The notes under the pieces: generated by a model
What the model was told of the DNA's origin: nothing
The model's database searches: none
What the model saw: only the letters and a program-made list of their open reading frames with translations
Shown here: piece by piece, positions 22,685 through 34,177 of the stretch
Position numbering within the stretch: the stretch's first letter is position 1
Layout: the number at the start of each line of letters is the position of its first letter
Source of the DNA: Fragum whitleyi
Lineage: Eukaryota > Mollusca > Bivalvia > Cardiida > Cardiidae
Assembly (NCBI GenBank): GCA_948146395.1
Contig: OX411543.1
Span: forward strand, 51,126,517 to 51,190,516
Direction of reading: 5' to 3'
DNA length: 64,000 bases
Position numbers and translations under genes: made by a program

Positions 22685-23714
22685 CTGGAAGAAGAAAAAA
22701 CATTTTAAGGATCATTTGAGTACTTTGTGTTTTCTGAAACACAAAATCTAATCAAATTTGACCTTGAAAAGTGATTTTGTCCATGTGTTCTTCTTTTGGT
22801 ACCTATTAATGACATCTATCAGCAGGTCCAACCTTCAGCATTAGTGAGTCAATAGTACATGAAATCTATTGGCTTGAATCTCAGACTAAAAAGACATGTT
22901 TTTGAAACGTGAATGTCCCCAAAACTGCAATTTTAAAACTTTTAAAACCATGACAGATGACCTTGACCTTGTCACACTATTTCATCTTGAATAGCATCGA
23001 AGTAATAAGCACTGTTAAGATTTTTGGTTAAGTTTTGCAGACAGACTGACTGACAGACGGGTATACAGAAAAGGATAAAACAATTTCCCACTATCTTTTG
23101 ATGTGAGAAATTAAAACTGTTGTTCTTAATTAGTATTGGTATTAATAGCAATTATGCCTGATTCAGAAAGTTGATGTGGGTTAACTGCTGTTGAGCTTGA
23201 ACTTGACCATAAATCTATACAAGGAGGTCAATTTAATCCTATGACCTTGAGCTGTGAATTGACCTTGAAGCTATGTAAAAATTCTTAAAGTGGATAACAA
23301 TTGTTCAGATTAAATTCAAAATCTATCCTGAAATGTAGGAGTAAGGTCCAGACAAGTGAGGACATATGCACACACTAACACAAATACACCAACTTGTCAT
23401 AGTGACAACTATGTCTCCCTAATTGAAAGTAGGCACAAGAATAAAGACTCGTCAAACCATAATTAAGACCAGAAATAATGTAAAGCTTACTATCACCAAG
23501 TGTAGACTTTTGTCAGTTAAATTCTACAAGCCCAAGATAAAACTGACTCATGAGTGAACAATACATATGACAGCCATAATCCCTTTTCATCATTGATACA
23601 TGTAACAAAGCTCTTAAAAATGCAGATGTCCAGTCTCTATTCTAGAATTCAATAAGAAGGAAGAAATTTTGTTGAAAATCAACAACATTGTGAATATTTC
23701 CCCAATCATCTTCA

Positions 23715-24000
23715 AACAAGAGGGCCATAGAAGCCCTTAATTACTCACCTGAATTAACAATCTAAAAAATTTCAAGGTTTTTCTAAGATTTTACCATATG
23801 ACAGATTTCTTGACCCCACTTGACCCAATTTCTTTCTTGTCCTAGGTTTCATAAAGATAATCATTCTGACCAATGTTCAGGTTGATTTGGCTAAAAATAT
23901 TGCCTCAAGAGTGTCCACAAGGTAAATGTTGATGACGGACTACGAACATCTATTAACCCCATAAGCTTACCTTCGTGCTCAGGTGAGCTTAAAGAGGGAT
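23715..24000. repeat. GCTCACCTGA-type dispersed repeat, copy 2
   Basis: ACAAGAGGGCCATAGAAGCC, TTACTCACCTGAATTAACAA, then TTGACCCCACTTGACCCAAT and GATGACGGACTACGAACATC, closing with TCGTGCTCAGGTGAGCTTAA. It lies in the intron between exons 2 and 3 of the integrase-like gene. Confidence 0.6.
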
Positions 24001-24319
24001 TGACAAATCCTGGAAAACTAGTGTACAAAATAAAATCAACAGGTAAATTAATACTGCAGTTCTTTCATTTAAGTTCTTTCATATCATTTATGTACCCGTA
24101 TTTCTTTTTCGTTGTACAGTAGAATCCCTTTATTAGCTTACTCTATTTTCAACTATTTTACTATACTAGGGTTTCAAATACACAAGGAAATTCAATGCGG
24201 AAGAGCCAGATTTTTTGTCTCTTTTCCCACACTGTTTTACCTAGAAAATCCTGCATTCTTTGATGGCTTTAGCAACTTTTCCTGTAATTAATTTAATACA
24301 ATAATTATTATGGATTTAC

Positions 24320-24481
24320 CGTAGCCGCCTTTTGATAACTGATTCTGACACATGCATCATTTCAGCCATTTCCTTTCGTCTGAATCCCACATCAAGAAAA
24401 TAAGTCAGTTGTTCTTTGGTAATCATGTACAAAGGCCTTCCTCTTGTTGGCAACTTTTGTGTTCTAAATAAGCCCATCGAA
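24320..24481 (-). CDS. Integrase-like gene, exon 2 (helix-turn-helix)
   Basis: Acceptor AACCAAG before 24481 and donor CTACG|GTAAAT after 24320 keep the phase carried from exon 1. It encodes TQKLPTRGRPLYMITKEQLT then a helix-turn-helix-like stretch with FLDVGFRRKEMAEMMHVSES and VIKRRLR. In the family this 'GRP...I+KEQL..LL..GF....IA..+.VS..T+.RR' block precedes the integrase core and is presumed to bind DNA. A TAA lies just upstream in the entering frame if the nearer CAG is used as acceptor, so the AAG acceptor is preferred. Confidence 0.75.
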
Positions 24482-24939
24482 CTTGGTTACTCACTGGAAA
24501 GAAAAAAACAAATATTCAGCAATTAAAGGCATAATATCCTCATGTGACCTAGTCACATAGATCTGAACACATTTAGCTCATTCAGGTATACAAATTTATC
24601 TCTGTTTTAATGAAAGATGCAATGTCTGTGAGCTTATATCATAATTCTATCCTATTTTAGTAATTTCCCCAATAAAGCGTTTTGATTCATGATCATTTTT
24701 AATGATATTCATGAATCACAAGTCACTATCTCAGGGGAAATCGACCATTTTTAAGGTTCACTTTGACACTAACTTCTGTGAATAAAGAATGAAACAGATT
24801 CTTAGATTGCTTTCTTTACTGAACTGGGCAGGTTCAGTCAAAGAAAATTGTGTTCATAATACAGGATGGTGCCTCTGTTAATCATCTGAATGTGTAATTT
24901 TAGTGACAATTTTTTCAACAATCAAGATTTAGACATTTT

Positions 24940-25395
24940 GTGGAATGGAACTGGCTAGCCGTACAGGTCTGTCCCTGGTAATAAGAGTTTGAAGAAGATC
25001 TTGTTTTTAGAGTCATATAAGACAGGGATTCAGGGTTTGTTTTCAAAGCGGAATTGCGACAGTTTGATACCCCATCGAAGAATTTTCTTATCAAGTAAGA
25101 AATATTTTTACATTTTTTTCCGTCCGGTAATAAAATTTTGCACTTAAATACTCAATCTACTATCATGCATAAAGACAAAACGAAAAATTATCAAAGTAGC
25201 TGAATCGAAAATCACATTCATTATTCATTCCTGTGCTGTATTCAAGTTAGTTAAAAACTTCCTTGCTGTATTCTGATTGGTTGAAAAACTCCCGTACAGC
25301 TAGTGTGTCCAGTGAGGACTGGCTAGCCATATGGGTCTGTACATTTAGCCAACCAGACTAGCTGTACGGACCCGTATGGCTAGTCACTTCCTAAA
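24940..25395. repeat. GACTGGCTAGCC inverted-repeat cluster
   Basis: GGACTGGCTAGCCATATGGG at 25316 pairs with CCCGTATGGCTAGTCAC at 25371-25387. A third copy (AACTGGCTAGCCGTACAGGT) is at 24950 in direct orientation. CTGATTGGTTGAAAAACTC precedes the hairpin. It lies in intron 1 of the integrase-like gene. Probably ends of a non-autonomous element, but no target duplication was identified. Confidence 0.6.
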
Positions 25396-25785
25396 TTTGA
25401 TAAGTATTATTATTGAACATTAACGAAGACATTCAAAAGAGGGGCCATGATAGCTTCGGCTAAGATGACGGCCCAACTATCCAGGTATCCAGGAAATGCC
25501 TGTGTTGGGAATTGGAATTTCACACCCCTGTCTGTGTACAAGAGATATCTTTACACAATCTCTTTACACAATATTTGTACTTGATTTCTAAAAATGTGCA
25601 TGGCAGCAGTGACATTTGGTTCAGAAATAATGAACTATTACAAAGAATGGCATAGCCCTTACTCCAAATGTGAGCCAGTAATACTCGAAAGGGGATTAAA
25701 GCAGTATATATAGATAAAACACCTTACTTCAAAAACATCATAGTCAAATTTGAATTTATTTCAACCTATGAGCCTCGAACAATAC

Positions 25786-26009
25786 CTTTGCTGGTGCTGA
25801 ATGTCTTGAATCATCTTCTCTATAATACCACAGAGTTCGTCGAAAACTTCATATCTTCGTGCCATCCGTCTAGTATTTCTTAGAAGAGATGTTAATCGAT
25901 TTGAAGAAGCATTTAGAATATCGTCAGTGACATCGTTATTTAAAATATTTCGCCCAATACTATCGAGAATACTAATAGCATCGTTTGTGAATCCTACTAC
26001 GTCCGCCAT
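25786..26009 (-). CDS. Integrase-like gene, exon 1 (N-terminus)
   Basis: Start codon in good context (AAGAAAATGGCGGACG), 74 codons plus 2 nt, then donor CAAAG|GTATTG. Encodes MADVVGFTNDAISILDSIGR and an amphipathic segment rich in Arg, Leu and Glu that ends in IEKMIQDIQHQQ. A helical N-terminal region of this kind fits members of this integrase-like family (my recollection). No signal peptide or membrane segment. Confidence 0.7.
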
Positions 26010-26254
26010 TTTCTTTACAAAGCAATCCCGCAGTCAAAATAAAATTTATTATATTTTTTTCATAGAAAATTAATCACAAGAATTTTCATGTCTTAATATT
26101 AAAACAATATTTTCATATTGATAATGATAATAGACAAAATATATGCAAGCAATAAACTCTTTATTATACCCATATAATATACCCCCCCCCCTCCAAACCG
26201 GGAGCCGAAAATATAGGGTTAAAACAGTACTTTTGATTGGCTAGTTTAATTTAC

Positions 26255-26445
26255 GACCGAAAATGGACGTGCTCGTTCATATTTGGACGTGCACCGTATT
26301 TTCTTGAGGGTGCACGTCTAAAAAATGGACGTGCACCCGTATATTTACGGGTGCACGCCTAAATTATGGACGTGCACCCCCAAATAATACGGGTCCTCCC
26401 TCATTATTTGAGGGTGCACCCCCATTTTTAAGGGTGCACGACTTG
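26255..26445 (-). repeat. Palindrome array, right (GACGTGCACC)
   Basis: At least six units of GGACGTGCACCC or its inverse with AT-rich loops, for example 26322-26360. Immediately inside (26229-26248) is TTTTGATTGGCTAGTTTAAT, the inverse of the CCAAT-containing segment that follows the left array. Immediately outside is the inverse of GGTCGAAAG, also present outside the left array. The two arrays are therefore mirror images 8.5 kb apart with the integrase-like gene between them. Confidence 0.85.
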
Positions 26446-27868
26446 CGGCCGACTTTCGACCAAACGGTACACCATACAAACATTGATATCGACGGCCGCT
26501 CTGGTTTAACTTCTATTATTTTCTTAACGCGCCTCGCCGGGAACATAGACAAAAATTCGAGAAGATAATGCACGGGGGGTGATGTCCATAATCGGAGCCA
26601 CTGGCTCCGCTTTCAAAACCATGTGTGGAACTTCCGCTCCACGTGCGTCTCCGATTATGTAGATGTAAACATTTCATTTTTGGACTGAAAAAATGGGATA
26701 GGTTTCGAAACTTCCTCATTTATATCGGATTTTATTCATTAATCATTAAAAAGTCGAATGCTATTCGACCAGATATACATTTTGCCACGTTAACGTACTC
26801 AAGAACTGTAAAAACGCTCGTTGGTTTTTGTTAAAATGATTTCTTCTCAGAGCAATCTTTAGCCAGGAATATCAAAACACGTGGTTTTACCTCCAAAATG
26901 CAAAATTCTGGACAAGATTAATAACGTATACTTTTGTTTTCAGAATGCACGAGTTCAACAAAACAACCACAATACTCTACCCCAATATACCTGCTTACAA
27001 TATGGGATAAATCAAAGAAAATAGTTTGGTTCCGATTATGTGGATTGGCTCTGATTATGTATCCTGGCTCTGAAGTTGTGGAGTGTCTTATTCTTCTTCC
27101 CTAACCTCCTTCGATATGAATTTTCTGCTGGTTTCATGGTGCGACTTTTCTCGTCATATCACGACGCCCGTTGTCTATGTTACGTTTCACCTCATCATGG
27201 TTACTTTTATTATAAAATTCCGGTGACTAGACAGTCAGCTACATTAATTTTACTTACAACAGTAGGCGTACAAGAGAATTGTATGACCATTATTTAGAAT
27301 CGAATTTGAAAAGAGATAAAAATTTCTACGGAACCTGCCAAAAGTTTGCCATGATTATCATACTTCGCACGTTTAGCGTTCCTGTTATAACAACGTCACT
27401 ATTGTCGCTCTTTCAACGTCGATAATTCCATGAAATTTAATCATGTTATATAGCGATTGGTATCAAACAAATTGTCACAAAGTTCGCGCTCGGATTCAAA
27501 GTTTTAAGAAATCAGATTTATATATCTTACAAAAAAATACGCAATGATCCTTAAAACGTCCGTTTTTTATGTCTCTCGTACCATTTAGTTCGGAATGTTC
27601 GGAAAGTTTAAGCATATGTTTAAATTCCAATTATTGCATAAAATGTACGTTTCGGGTCATCATTGGCGCACGTTAACTGACAAACCAGGGCGTTAAAGGT
27701 AGAAAACGTGTATTAATAAGTAAATTCACGTGCCGTTAACGCATAAAGCAATTTTTTCGACACATTATTGGTTTTGGTGATAGTTTTACAGCTAGTTCCT
27801 ACGAATGAATTTACAATTTCTGTTAAAATAGATACTATAGTCTTTCTTTTTTTTGCAATAATAGCGTC

Positions 27869-27999
27869 AATTCACGTTTTTTTAGGCGATAACATTTGCA
27901 GAGACCCTCAAAATGCTTAAACGACCTCGTGCTTCGCACTCAGGCGTAAAAACATTTTACGAGTCTCTGCAAATGTTACCGCCCTCAAAAACGTGAATT
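27869..27999. repeat. 131-bp palindrome inside copy C
   Basis: AATTCACGTTTTTTTAGGCG ... AACATTTGCAGAGACCC ... inverse GAGTCTCTGCAAATGTTACC ... AACGTGAATT. Same palindrome as at 11887-12016. Confidence 0.85.
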
Positions 28000-29044
28000 A
28001 ATCCTATATTAATGTCAGAATTAACTACTTCATCTTAGGATTTGATATTTGTCACTTTTTCAATCGGAAAGGAATTTATCTAAATTCATTGAAATTAGAA
28101 AATATTTAAGACAATGAAATAAAGTACTTAGAAATGTCCCGGCCGATTTTGCGGTAAAGGGGTGCGTTTTTTTTAAATGCGGTGTTAAGATTTAAACAGA
28201 ATTACATATGTATATAAATTTGACATTTAGCATAACGGATCATATACAAGGGCGAAAATACGTATCATAATAGATCAAAATACATGTATGTGACCATTAT
28301 GATTTAATCAATATACGATCCATTACCTTCATGATGTCCGGGACGTCATTTTATAGAAAATTTTGAAACAGACAAAGAAAATGATTGTTCTTACAAAGAG
28401 CAAATTGTGTTGTTTTAAAAACTCAAAATTGTCAGGTACAGCAAGATATTTTTTAAATCAAATATGATATTAAAACATTTTTCGTAGGTCGTTAAGAAAA
28501 CCTTTTTGTTTCGCAAAAAATGAACGAAATTGAATAACTATGTAGGATTTTTAAACAAAATGTATAAAGCATTACATTAAAATTTTCAGATAATCAAAAT
28601 GCAAAAAATATTGTATAGTGCGACATTTTATTGGCGGTATCGTTTGTCTCCATAAACATTGTACGCGGAAAGTGTGTAATTTTTCTGTGAAACGTTCTAT
28701 TTCTGTTGATATGACTTAAAATTTTGATGAATGGATTCTATGCAGTTTTTGTAGATTAAGTTGAAATAAAAAAATAGTTTCTAACATTGTGTTAAAATTA
28801 GTTTATGTGTAAGTAAAAGATATATCTGAATTAGGGTTTTCAGATGTTTCCTATACAAATTAAAACCGTACGTTTTTGCGACGTCAGGTTGATATTTGAA
28901 CACTCATCTACGCTCTCTTCATTCCAACTTTATGTACAAAATTATATATTTAAAGAATCCAAAATAAAATATATATTAATATTTCTTCCACTAAAGGAAA
29001 TAAACATCGTAATGTTGGTCTCAAAATTGTCCCACTGACGCGTT

Positions 29045-29104
29045 TTATTTTGTTTTTTTTTTTGTTTTTTTTTTTTTGTTTTTTTTTTTGTTTTTGTTTG
29101 TTTT
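29045..29104. repeat. Poly-T/G low-complexity tract
   Basis: Runs of T broken by single G residues. The same site in copy A has an A-rich tract on the plus strand (9940-9965), so the tract belongs to the element and has expanded here. Confidence 0.8.
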
Positions 29105-29621
29105 GAACGTCATGTCATTTTATAAGTAGTTCTTAAATATTTCACGATCTGGGAACCGTACAATACAGTTTCCCTTCGGTTAGGATTTTGCATTCAGTGG
29201 TTTTCGTATCACTGCTCTCGCGAGTATAGCATATTGAATGTGATATAAATCATAATTCTGTAATATGTTAACATTTTTTTCACTTTTAATAACTTGCTTA
29301 ATATTGTATATTTTACTAATGACTGACGGAATATAAACTATTTTTGTTGTTTTTCCTCGAATTTTAATTGAAAACCATCCATTATACGTTATTTATAAAT
29401 GGACGTCATTTGTCACAGTCGTGACCGCCAACTTTTGCCGTTACGGCTTAACGTGCGAAGTATAATAGGCAGGCAAAAAACACTGGCAGGCTCCGTAGAA
29501 ATCTTTATCTCTTTTCAAATTCAATACTATATGATAGCCATATAATTATCTTGTACGTACATGTTCTAAGGAATATTAATGCAGCTGACTGTCTAGTCAC
29601 CGTAATTTAATAATAAAAGTA

Positions 29622-30466
29622 CGTGGGTCATCCAATAAAAAGTTCGACTAGGACTCTGGTGTTTAACTTTTTCATATCTATTAGATTATTGTCCCAGTAT
29701 CAGTTAGCGTTATATATTACCTGATGTTTGACAGACTTCTACCTTTGTGCATTGAATGGAACCCTTGTTGCTAGGCAACAGAAAGAGATGACATATGTCA
29801 TAATAGCCACATTTACCCCTAAATGCTTCAATCTTCGAAAAAACTTCATACTCAACTGCACTAAGATATTTTTTAGTTTTATAACAAAGATAAATGTTTT
29901 CTTGTATCATACTTAAGTGGTAAGCAATGTCTGTCAAATTTTCAATGGCCTTCAATCAGCCGACGTCGCTCTAAAAATGGGAGGGTATCCAAATGTAATG
30001 CTATAGTGATAAACTCGTAAGTTTTAAAACAAAATGCTAAAATGTGAAGATTTTCTTTGTACGTAAATTGTTGCTTTGATCTAAATCGTGTAAAATGGAA
30101 TTTTTCTGCAAAAACTGATTTATATCACAGAAGAAAAAAGAAATCAATAGAAATAAGGTACAGTATGAAAGGGAATGATCCCTGCATTAGATTCAATCCA
30201 AGCCAGTATTTCCATCTCCTTTGACTGTGAAAAAATGATCACTTAAAAAACGTCACATTTCTGTTATCTTTATGTGTATTTGGCCATGATTAAAGTCGTG
30301 ACATCATTTTAAGTGACGTCATCAGCATTACGTCATAGTAACTTACTAGTTGATATGTCAAATGAATGCAGAAGTGAATGAAGTATATGCATGTAAAATT
30401 CATTGTGATGTGTCCATTAGTTAATGAGATATAGAACCAGTCTAACTATTTATTGGATGACCCTCG
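29622..30466. mobile_element. Nested TA-target TIR element (845 bp, mariner-like ends)
   Basis: Interrupts AAAAGTAAACACG, which is intact in copy A, leaving TA on both sides (29620-29621 and 30467-30468). Ends CGTGGGTCATCCAATAAAAA and, inverted, CGAGGGTCATCCAATAAATA. These resemble mariner termini in length and style. The 81-codon minus-strand frame at 29710-29955 lacks transposase motifs, so the element looks non-autonomous. Confidence 0.88.
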
Positions 30467-31677
30467 TAAACACGATGAGGTGAGACGTAACATACACAAC
30501 GGGCGTCGTGGAATGACGAGAAAAGTCGTACCATGAAACCAGCAGAAACTTCATATCGAAGGAGGTTAGGGAAGAAGAATAAGACACTCCATAACTTCAG
30601 AGCCAGGATACATAATCAGAGCCAATCCACATAATCGGAACCAAACTATTTTCTTTGATTTATCTCATATTGTAGGCAAGTATATTGAGGTAGAGTATTG
30701 TGATTGTTTTGTTAAACTCGTGCATACTGAAAACAAAAGTATACGTTATTAATCTTGTTCAAAATATTGCATTTTGTAGGTAAAACCGCATATTTTGATC
30801 TTCCTGGCTCAAGATTGCTCTGAGAAGAAATCATTTTTAACAAAAACCAACGAGCGTTTTTACAGTTCTTGAGTACGTTAACGTGGCAAAATGTATAACT
30901 GGTCGAATAGCATTCGACTTTGTAATGATTAATGAATAAAATCCGATATAAATGAGGAAGTTTCGAAACCTATCCCATTTTTTCAGTCCAAAAATGAAAT
31001 GTTTACATAGATCTACATAATCGGAGACGCACGTGCTGCGGAAGTTCCATACATGATTTTGAAAGCGGAGCCAGTGGCTCCGATTATGGACATCACCCCC
31101 CGTGTAATGGCAGCCACGATTCTGACCGAGTATGTATACATTATGCTACGGTTAAAAGCATGCCAGTTAATAACATTCCAATAAAAATGGTAAAATGCCA
31201 AACTAATTCCTTTCCAGGGATAATTTTGGCTCAGAATTTCATGTGCGAAAAATCTGTTTCATTCGGAACTTATGAGAAATACCAAGTTTTCAATGGTAAA
31301 TTGAACCAAATCCATTGTTAAAAAGATATTTTGCTGTGAGATTTTTCTCTCATTTAACCAATTTGGATGAGATTTATGGCAGATACACAGATCTCGCCCT
31401 AAAATGATCCCTGCCTTTCAAATTAAACTCTGTCGAAAGTCTGTCGATATAAAATGCCAACTTTCTGCGGGTTCAGTCAAGCACCGCTTTCATGTCACAA
31501 CGTCGCGGAATGTAGTAGTGTGACATCATAACTACATATGACGTCACTTTGTATATGTTTACTCTTCATTTGAGGCGCATAAGGGGATAATGGTGGTTAA
31601 ATTTGGTTAAAACCAAGGCCTTAGAAAGGAAAAAGATAGATATTAAGTCTAAAACTTCGCAGTATGATAAATTCGTC

Positions 31678-31829
31678 ATACGGTTTCTTACCTTGGTATA
31701 TGACGATAAGTCCCGACAGAAAAAAATGATGTGAACCCTCGCCGTTAACCCGTTACGGCTCGGGTGACATCAATTTTTACAGCCGGGAATAAATCGTCAT
31801 ATATATAATACCCCAGCAAGAAACCGTAT
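31678..31829. repeat. 152-bp hairpin
   Basis: ATACGGTTTCTTACCTTGGT...ATGACGATAAGTCCCG pairs with the inverse CGGGAATAAATCGTCATATA...AAGAAACCGTAT. The centre contains GCCGTTAACCCGTTACGGC. Probably a small palindromic MITE. Confidence 0.75.
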
Positions 31830-32410
31830 AACTAATAAAGTTCCTTCACTATCTGTTGATATTAGAAACCAGATGTGCGTTTGTTAGAGAAAGACGAAAA
31901 TCCCCTTAATAAGGGTTTAAGGTCGGCAAAACAACAGATTTCGACCTTTTGAGAGAAAGTATTCGTCGATGTCCTGACTACTTTGTAAGCCAATGCCGAG
32001 CAAGCTTCGTTTTCTCATTTAGAATGCTTAACATTTTAAGTTATCTTTATGGAAAATATGGGAAGAAACAATACAAGCAAACTAGTGCCTCGTTGTTGTT
32101 AGGAAATTGTAGTTGCCTAACACTTACATCTCTCTGACTATCATTTTTAGCAATGTAAGAGAAGTTTACGCGAATAGGAACTTATTCGTGATGATTTAGA
32201 GAAATTTAATGATTTACGTCAGCATTGAAACTACATCTGTATTTGCGAGATTTCTCTTGTTTCTTGTCAATACACTTGTTTGATGCTATTTGTGGATGTG
32301 TACTGTTTATTTACTAATTAATAATTAACGCTCATTATCACATTCCTTACACAAAACTTTGGTGATGAGACATTAAGAAAATGGTAAATTATTTTTATAT
32401 GCGCACCTAA
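31830..32410. other. Tract without recognised gene
   Basis: AT-rich. The frame at 31949-32137 (62 codons) shows no domain. Nothing else seen. Confidence 0.5.
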
Positions 32411-32418
32411 GGGGGCAT

Positions 32419-32859
32419 ACAGTTAACAACATCGTGAAATTGACAAGGTGAATGATTTTAGAATTATTTTGGAATGAAATTGAATGAGTGTGTGGAGCGA
32501 GTTTTTTAGTGAATTTAATGGGAGGTAATCCAATATCACAAATTTTGTTCTGGATGAACAAAATTTGCGATATTAATTACCTCCCTTTAATGAAATATGC
32601 ATACAAGTTCAAAAAATATCGTCCTAGTTCTTCAAGAACCTATGAAACGCTTACAATTTGAATTGTGACAATGAAATCGCGATTTTTTTTCTATCAAAAT
32701 TTATTTTGAATGGCGTTGTTGATTCTATGTTTTTCAATCGGTTTGAGTGTTTTTGAATGGTTTGAGTGAGTGTTTGGAATGAATGAATGGAGCGCTGAGT
32801 GAGCGATGTAGAATGGTTTTGATTGAGTTGAATGTCAATTTCACGATGTTACTAACTGT
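32419..32859 (-). mobile_element. CAGTTAAC-family MITE, copy 7 (intact)
   Basis: The best-preserved copy: TACAGTTAACAACATCGTGA at the left and TCACGATGTTACTAACTGTA at the right, giving TA at both sides. The central hairpin includes GTTCTGGATGAAC. The right arm holds GGAGCGCTGAGTGAGCGATG. Confidence 0.92.
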
Positions 32860-33443
32860 AAAGCCGCCTAACCGTTAGTGCGTTCGTCTGTCATTCCACC
32901 TGTCCATAAGTTTTAAGTGTTGAGCGTTATGAAGAGATTATGCCTTTTTTATCTTTTTAATTTGAGGCATCTTCATTGAAAAGCGAGCTTTCACGTAAAA
33001 TCAGCTTTTCTCTAATTACTCTTTTTTCGAATGGTCATTATTCATTTAATTTTTATTTATGAGTAGCAAATCAGATGTCCTTGACCAGAACTTATTTGAA
33101 ATCTTCGTATAAAACACGTCAAGGAAAAGGATGCTTGATTTTGTTGGCTTTGTGTTAATGATCCGTTTCTTAGCAAATCACTTAAAAAGTTTGGAGAGAG
33201 AGATAGACCTCATATTTCATATGTGGATTGCTTGTAACAAGACCATAATCAAAATCAAGGTGATCAGTTAAGTCAACATTTGATTTTGAAAATTTAAAAT
33301 TTATCCTTCCTGTCCTTTTTTTATCACATTTTCTTCAACAAAATGCCACCAGCAATGTCCAGCTTCAGTTCTTTTAGTGTTCAGGGCTTTAAGTCCTTTA
33401 TCAAAGAGTCTAGTTGATCAGTGAAGACAAACAAACAGAAATT

Positions 33444-33880
33444 AAAGTTAACAACATCTAGAAATTGATAAGTTGAATGATATTGAAATGGTTTTGTATT
33501 CAAATTGGATGAATGTGTGGAGTGAGTTTTCAGTGAAATTAGAGGGGGAAATCCAATATCGCTAATTTTGTTCAACATGAACAAAATTAGCGATATTTTT
33601 TACCTTCCTTTAAATGGATATACGTAATTTTCTGTTCGTTTGTCTACGTGGACCAATCAGACACTTGAAGGTTCAAACCAGCCAATAAAGTTGTAGAAAA
33701 AAAATTGAACGATTTGAATTAGATTTGGATCGTCTTGAACATCGAAATGTTTTCAAAATTATTTCGCAGCAATTTTGATCGATTTGAGTGTGTGGTTGGA
33801 ATTAATGAATGGAGCGCTGAGTGAATGATTTAGAATGAGTTTGATCGGAACGAGTGTCAATTTCACGATGTTTCAACTGT
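33444..33880 (-). mobile_element. CAGTTAAC-family MITE, copy 8
   Basis: AAGTTAACAACATCTAGAAA at the left, hairpin AATATCGCTAATTTTGTTCA|ACA|inverse at about 33556-33598, GGAGCGCTGAGTGAATGATT, and a right end ACGATGTTTCAACTGT. Confidence 0.88.
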
Positions 33881-34177
33881 TCGTAGATTGTAAAACGAGA
33901 GTGATAAAATAACGACAATTTCTCGAAGTTGGCGATATTCTTTTTTGCCCCTTTACTACCATTTACATTACCCACTCATCCAATTCCATTCCATAAACAT
34001 CGGAAATAGTAAGGTCACAGATTTGGCGCATGGTTATGCGTGTGTGATTTGTGACGCCAAAAGCATCAACGCTAAATGCGATGTTCATAAACACAAAATC
34101 AACGAAAACTTGATTAAAACCATGAATATTATTATTTCACAACGAATTATCTAATTCTGACCCAAAATTACTACACT

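Larger units (their letters stand above)
22396..26009 (-). pseudogene. Integrase-like (HTH plus rve-type) gene, 5' part, probably broken
   Basis: Gene-level entry for the three exons (26009-25786, 24481-24320, 22684-22396). Splice phases are 2, 2 and, after allowing for the 2-nt frameshift in exon 3, 2. The predicted product has a helical N-terminus, a helix-turn-helix, and the first part of a DDE-type integrase core ending at WHIDGNHKLI. I could not find the next exon, expected to encode an IHGGIDG-like stretch, nor the later catalytic region, in 17900-22390 on this strand. Family members are known as intron-bearing 'integrase core domain' genes of unclear function in fishes, corals and molluscs. 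The frameshift could also be an assembly error. Confidence 0.65.
26571..31104. mobile_element. Large CAC-ended TIR transposon, copy C (5-bp target duplication TAATG)
   Basis: Both ends read CACGGGGGGTGATGTCC inward and are flanked by TAATG (26566-26570 and 31105-31109). Inverted termini extend about 0.8 kb, to the TTCGCACGTTWAGC block. The interior aligns with copy A in opposite orientation. Without its nested 845-bp insertion it is about 3.69 kb. Shared conserved-looking short frames (for example 28844-29038) carry no motif I recognise. It is likely moved in trans by an unseen transposase. Confidence 0.87.

Noticed and set aside
29710..29955. 81-codon frame as a mariner transposase remnant
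   Set aside because: No helix-turn-helix or catalytic motif could be recognised; the element is treated as non-autonomous.
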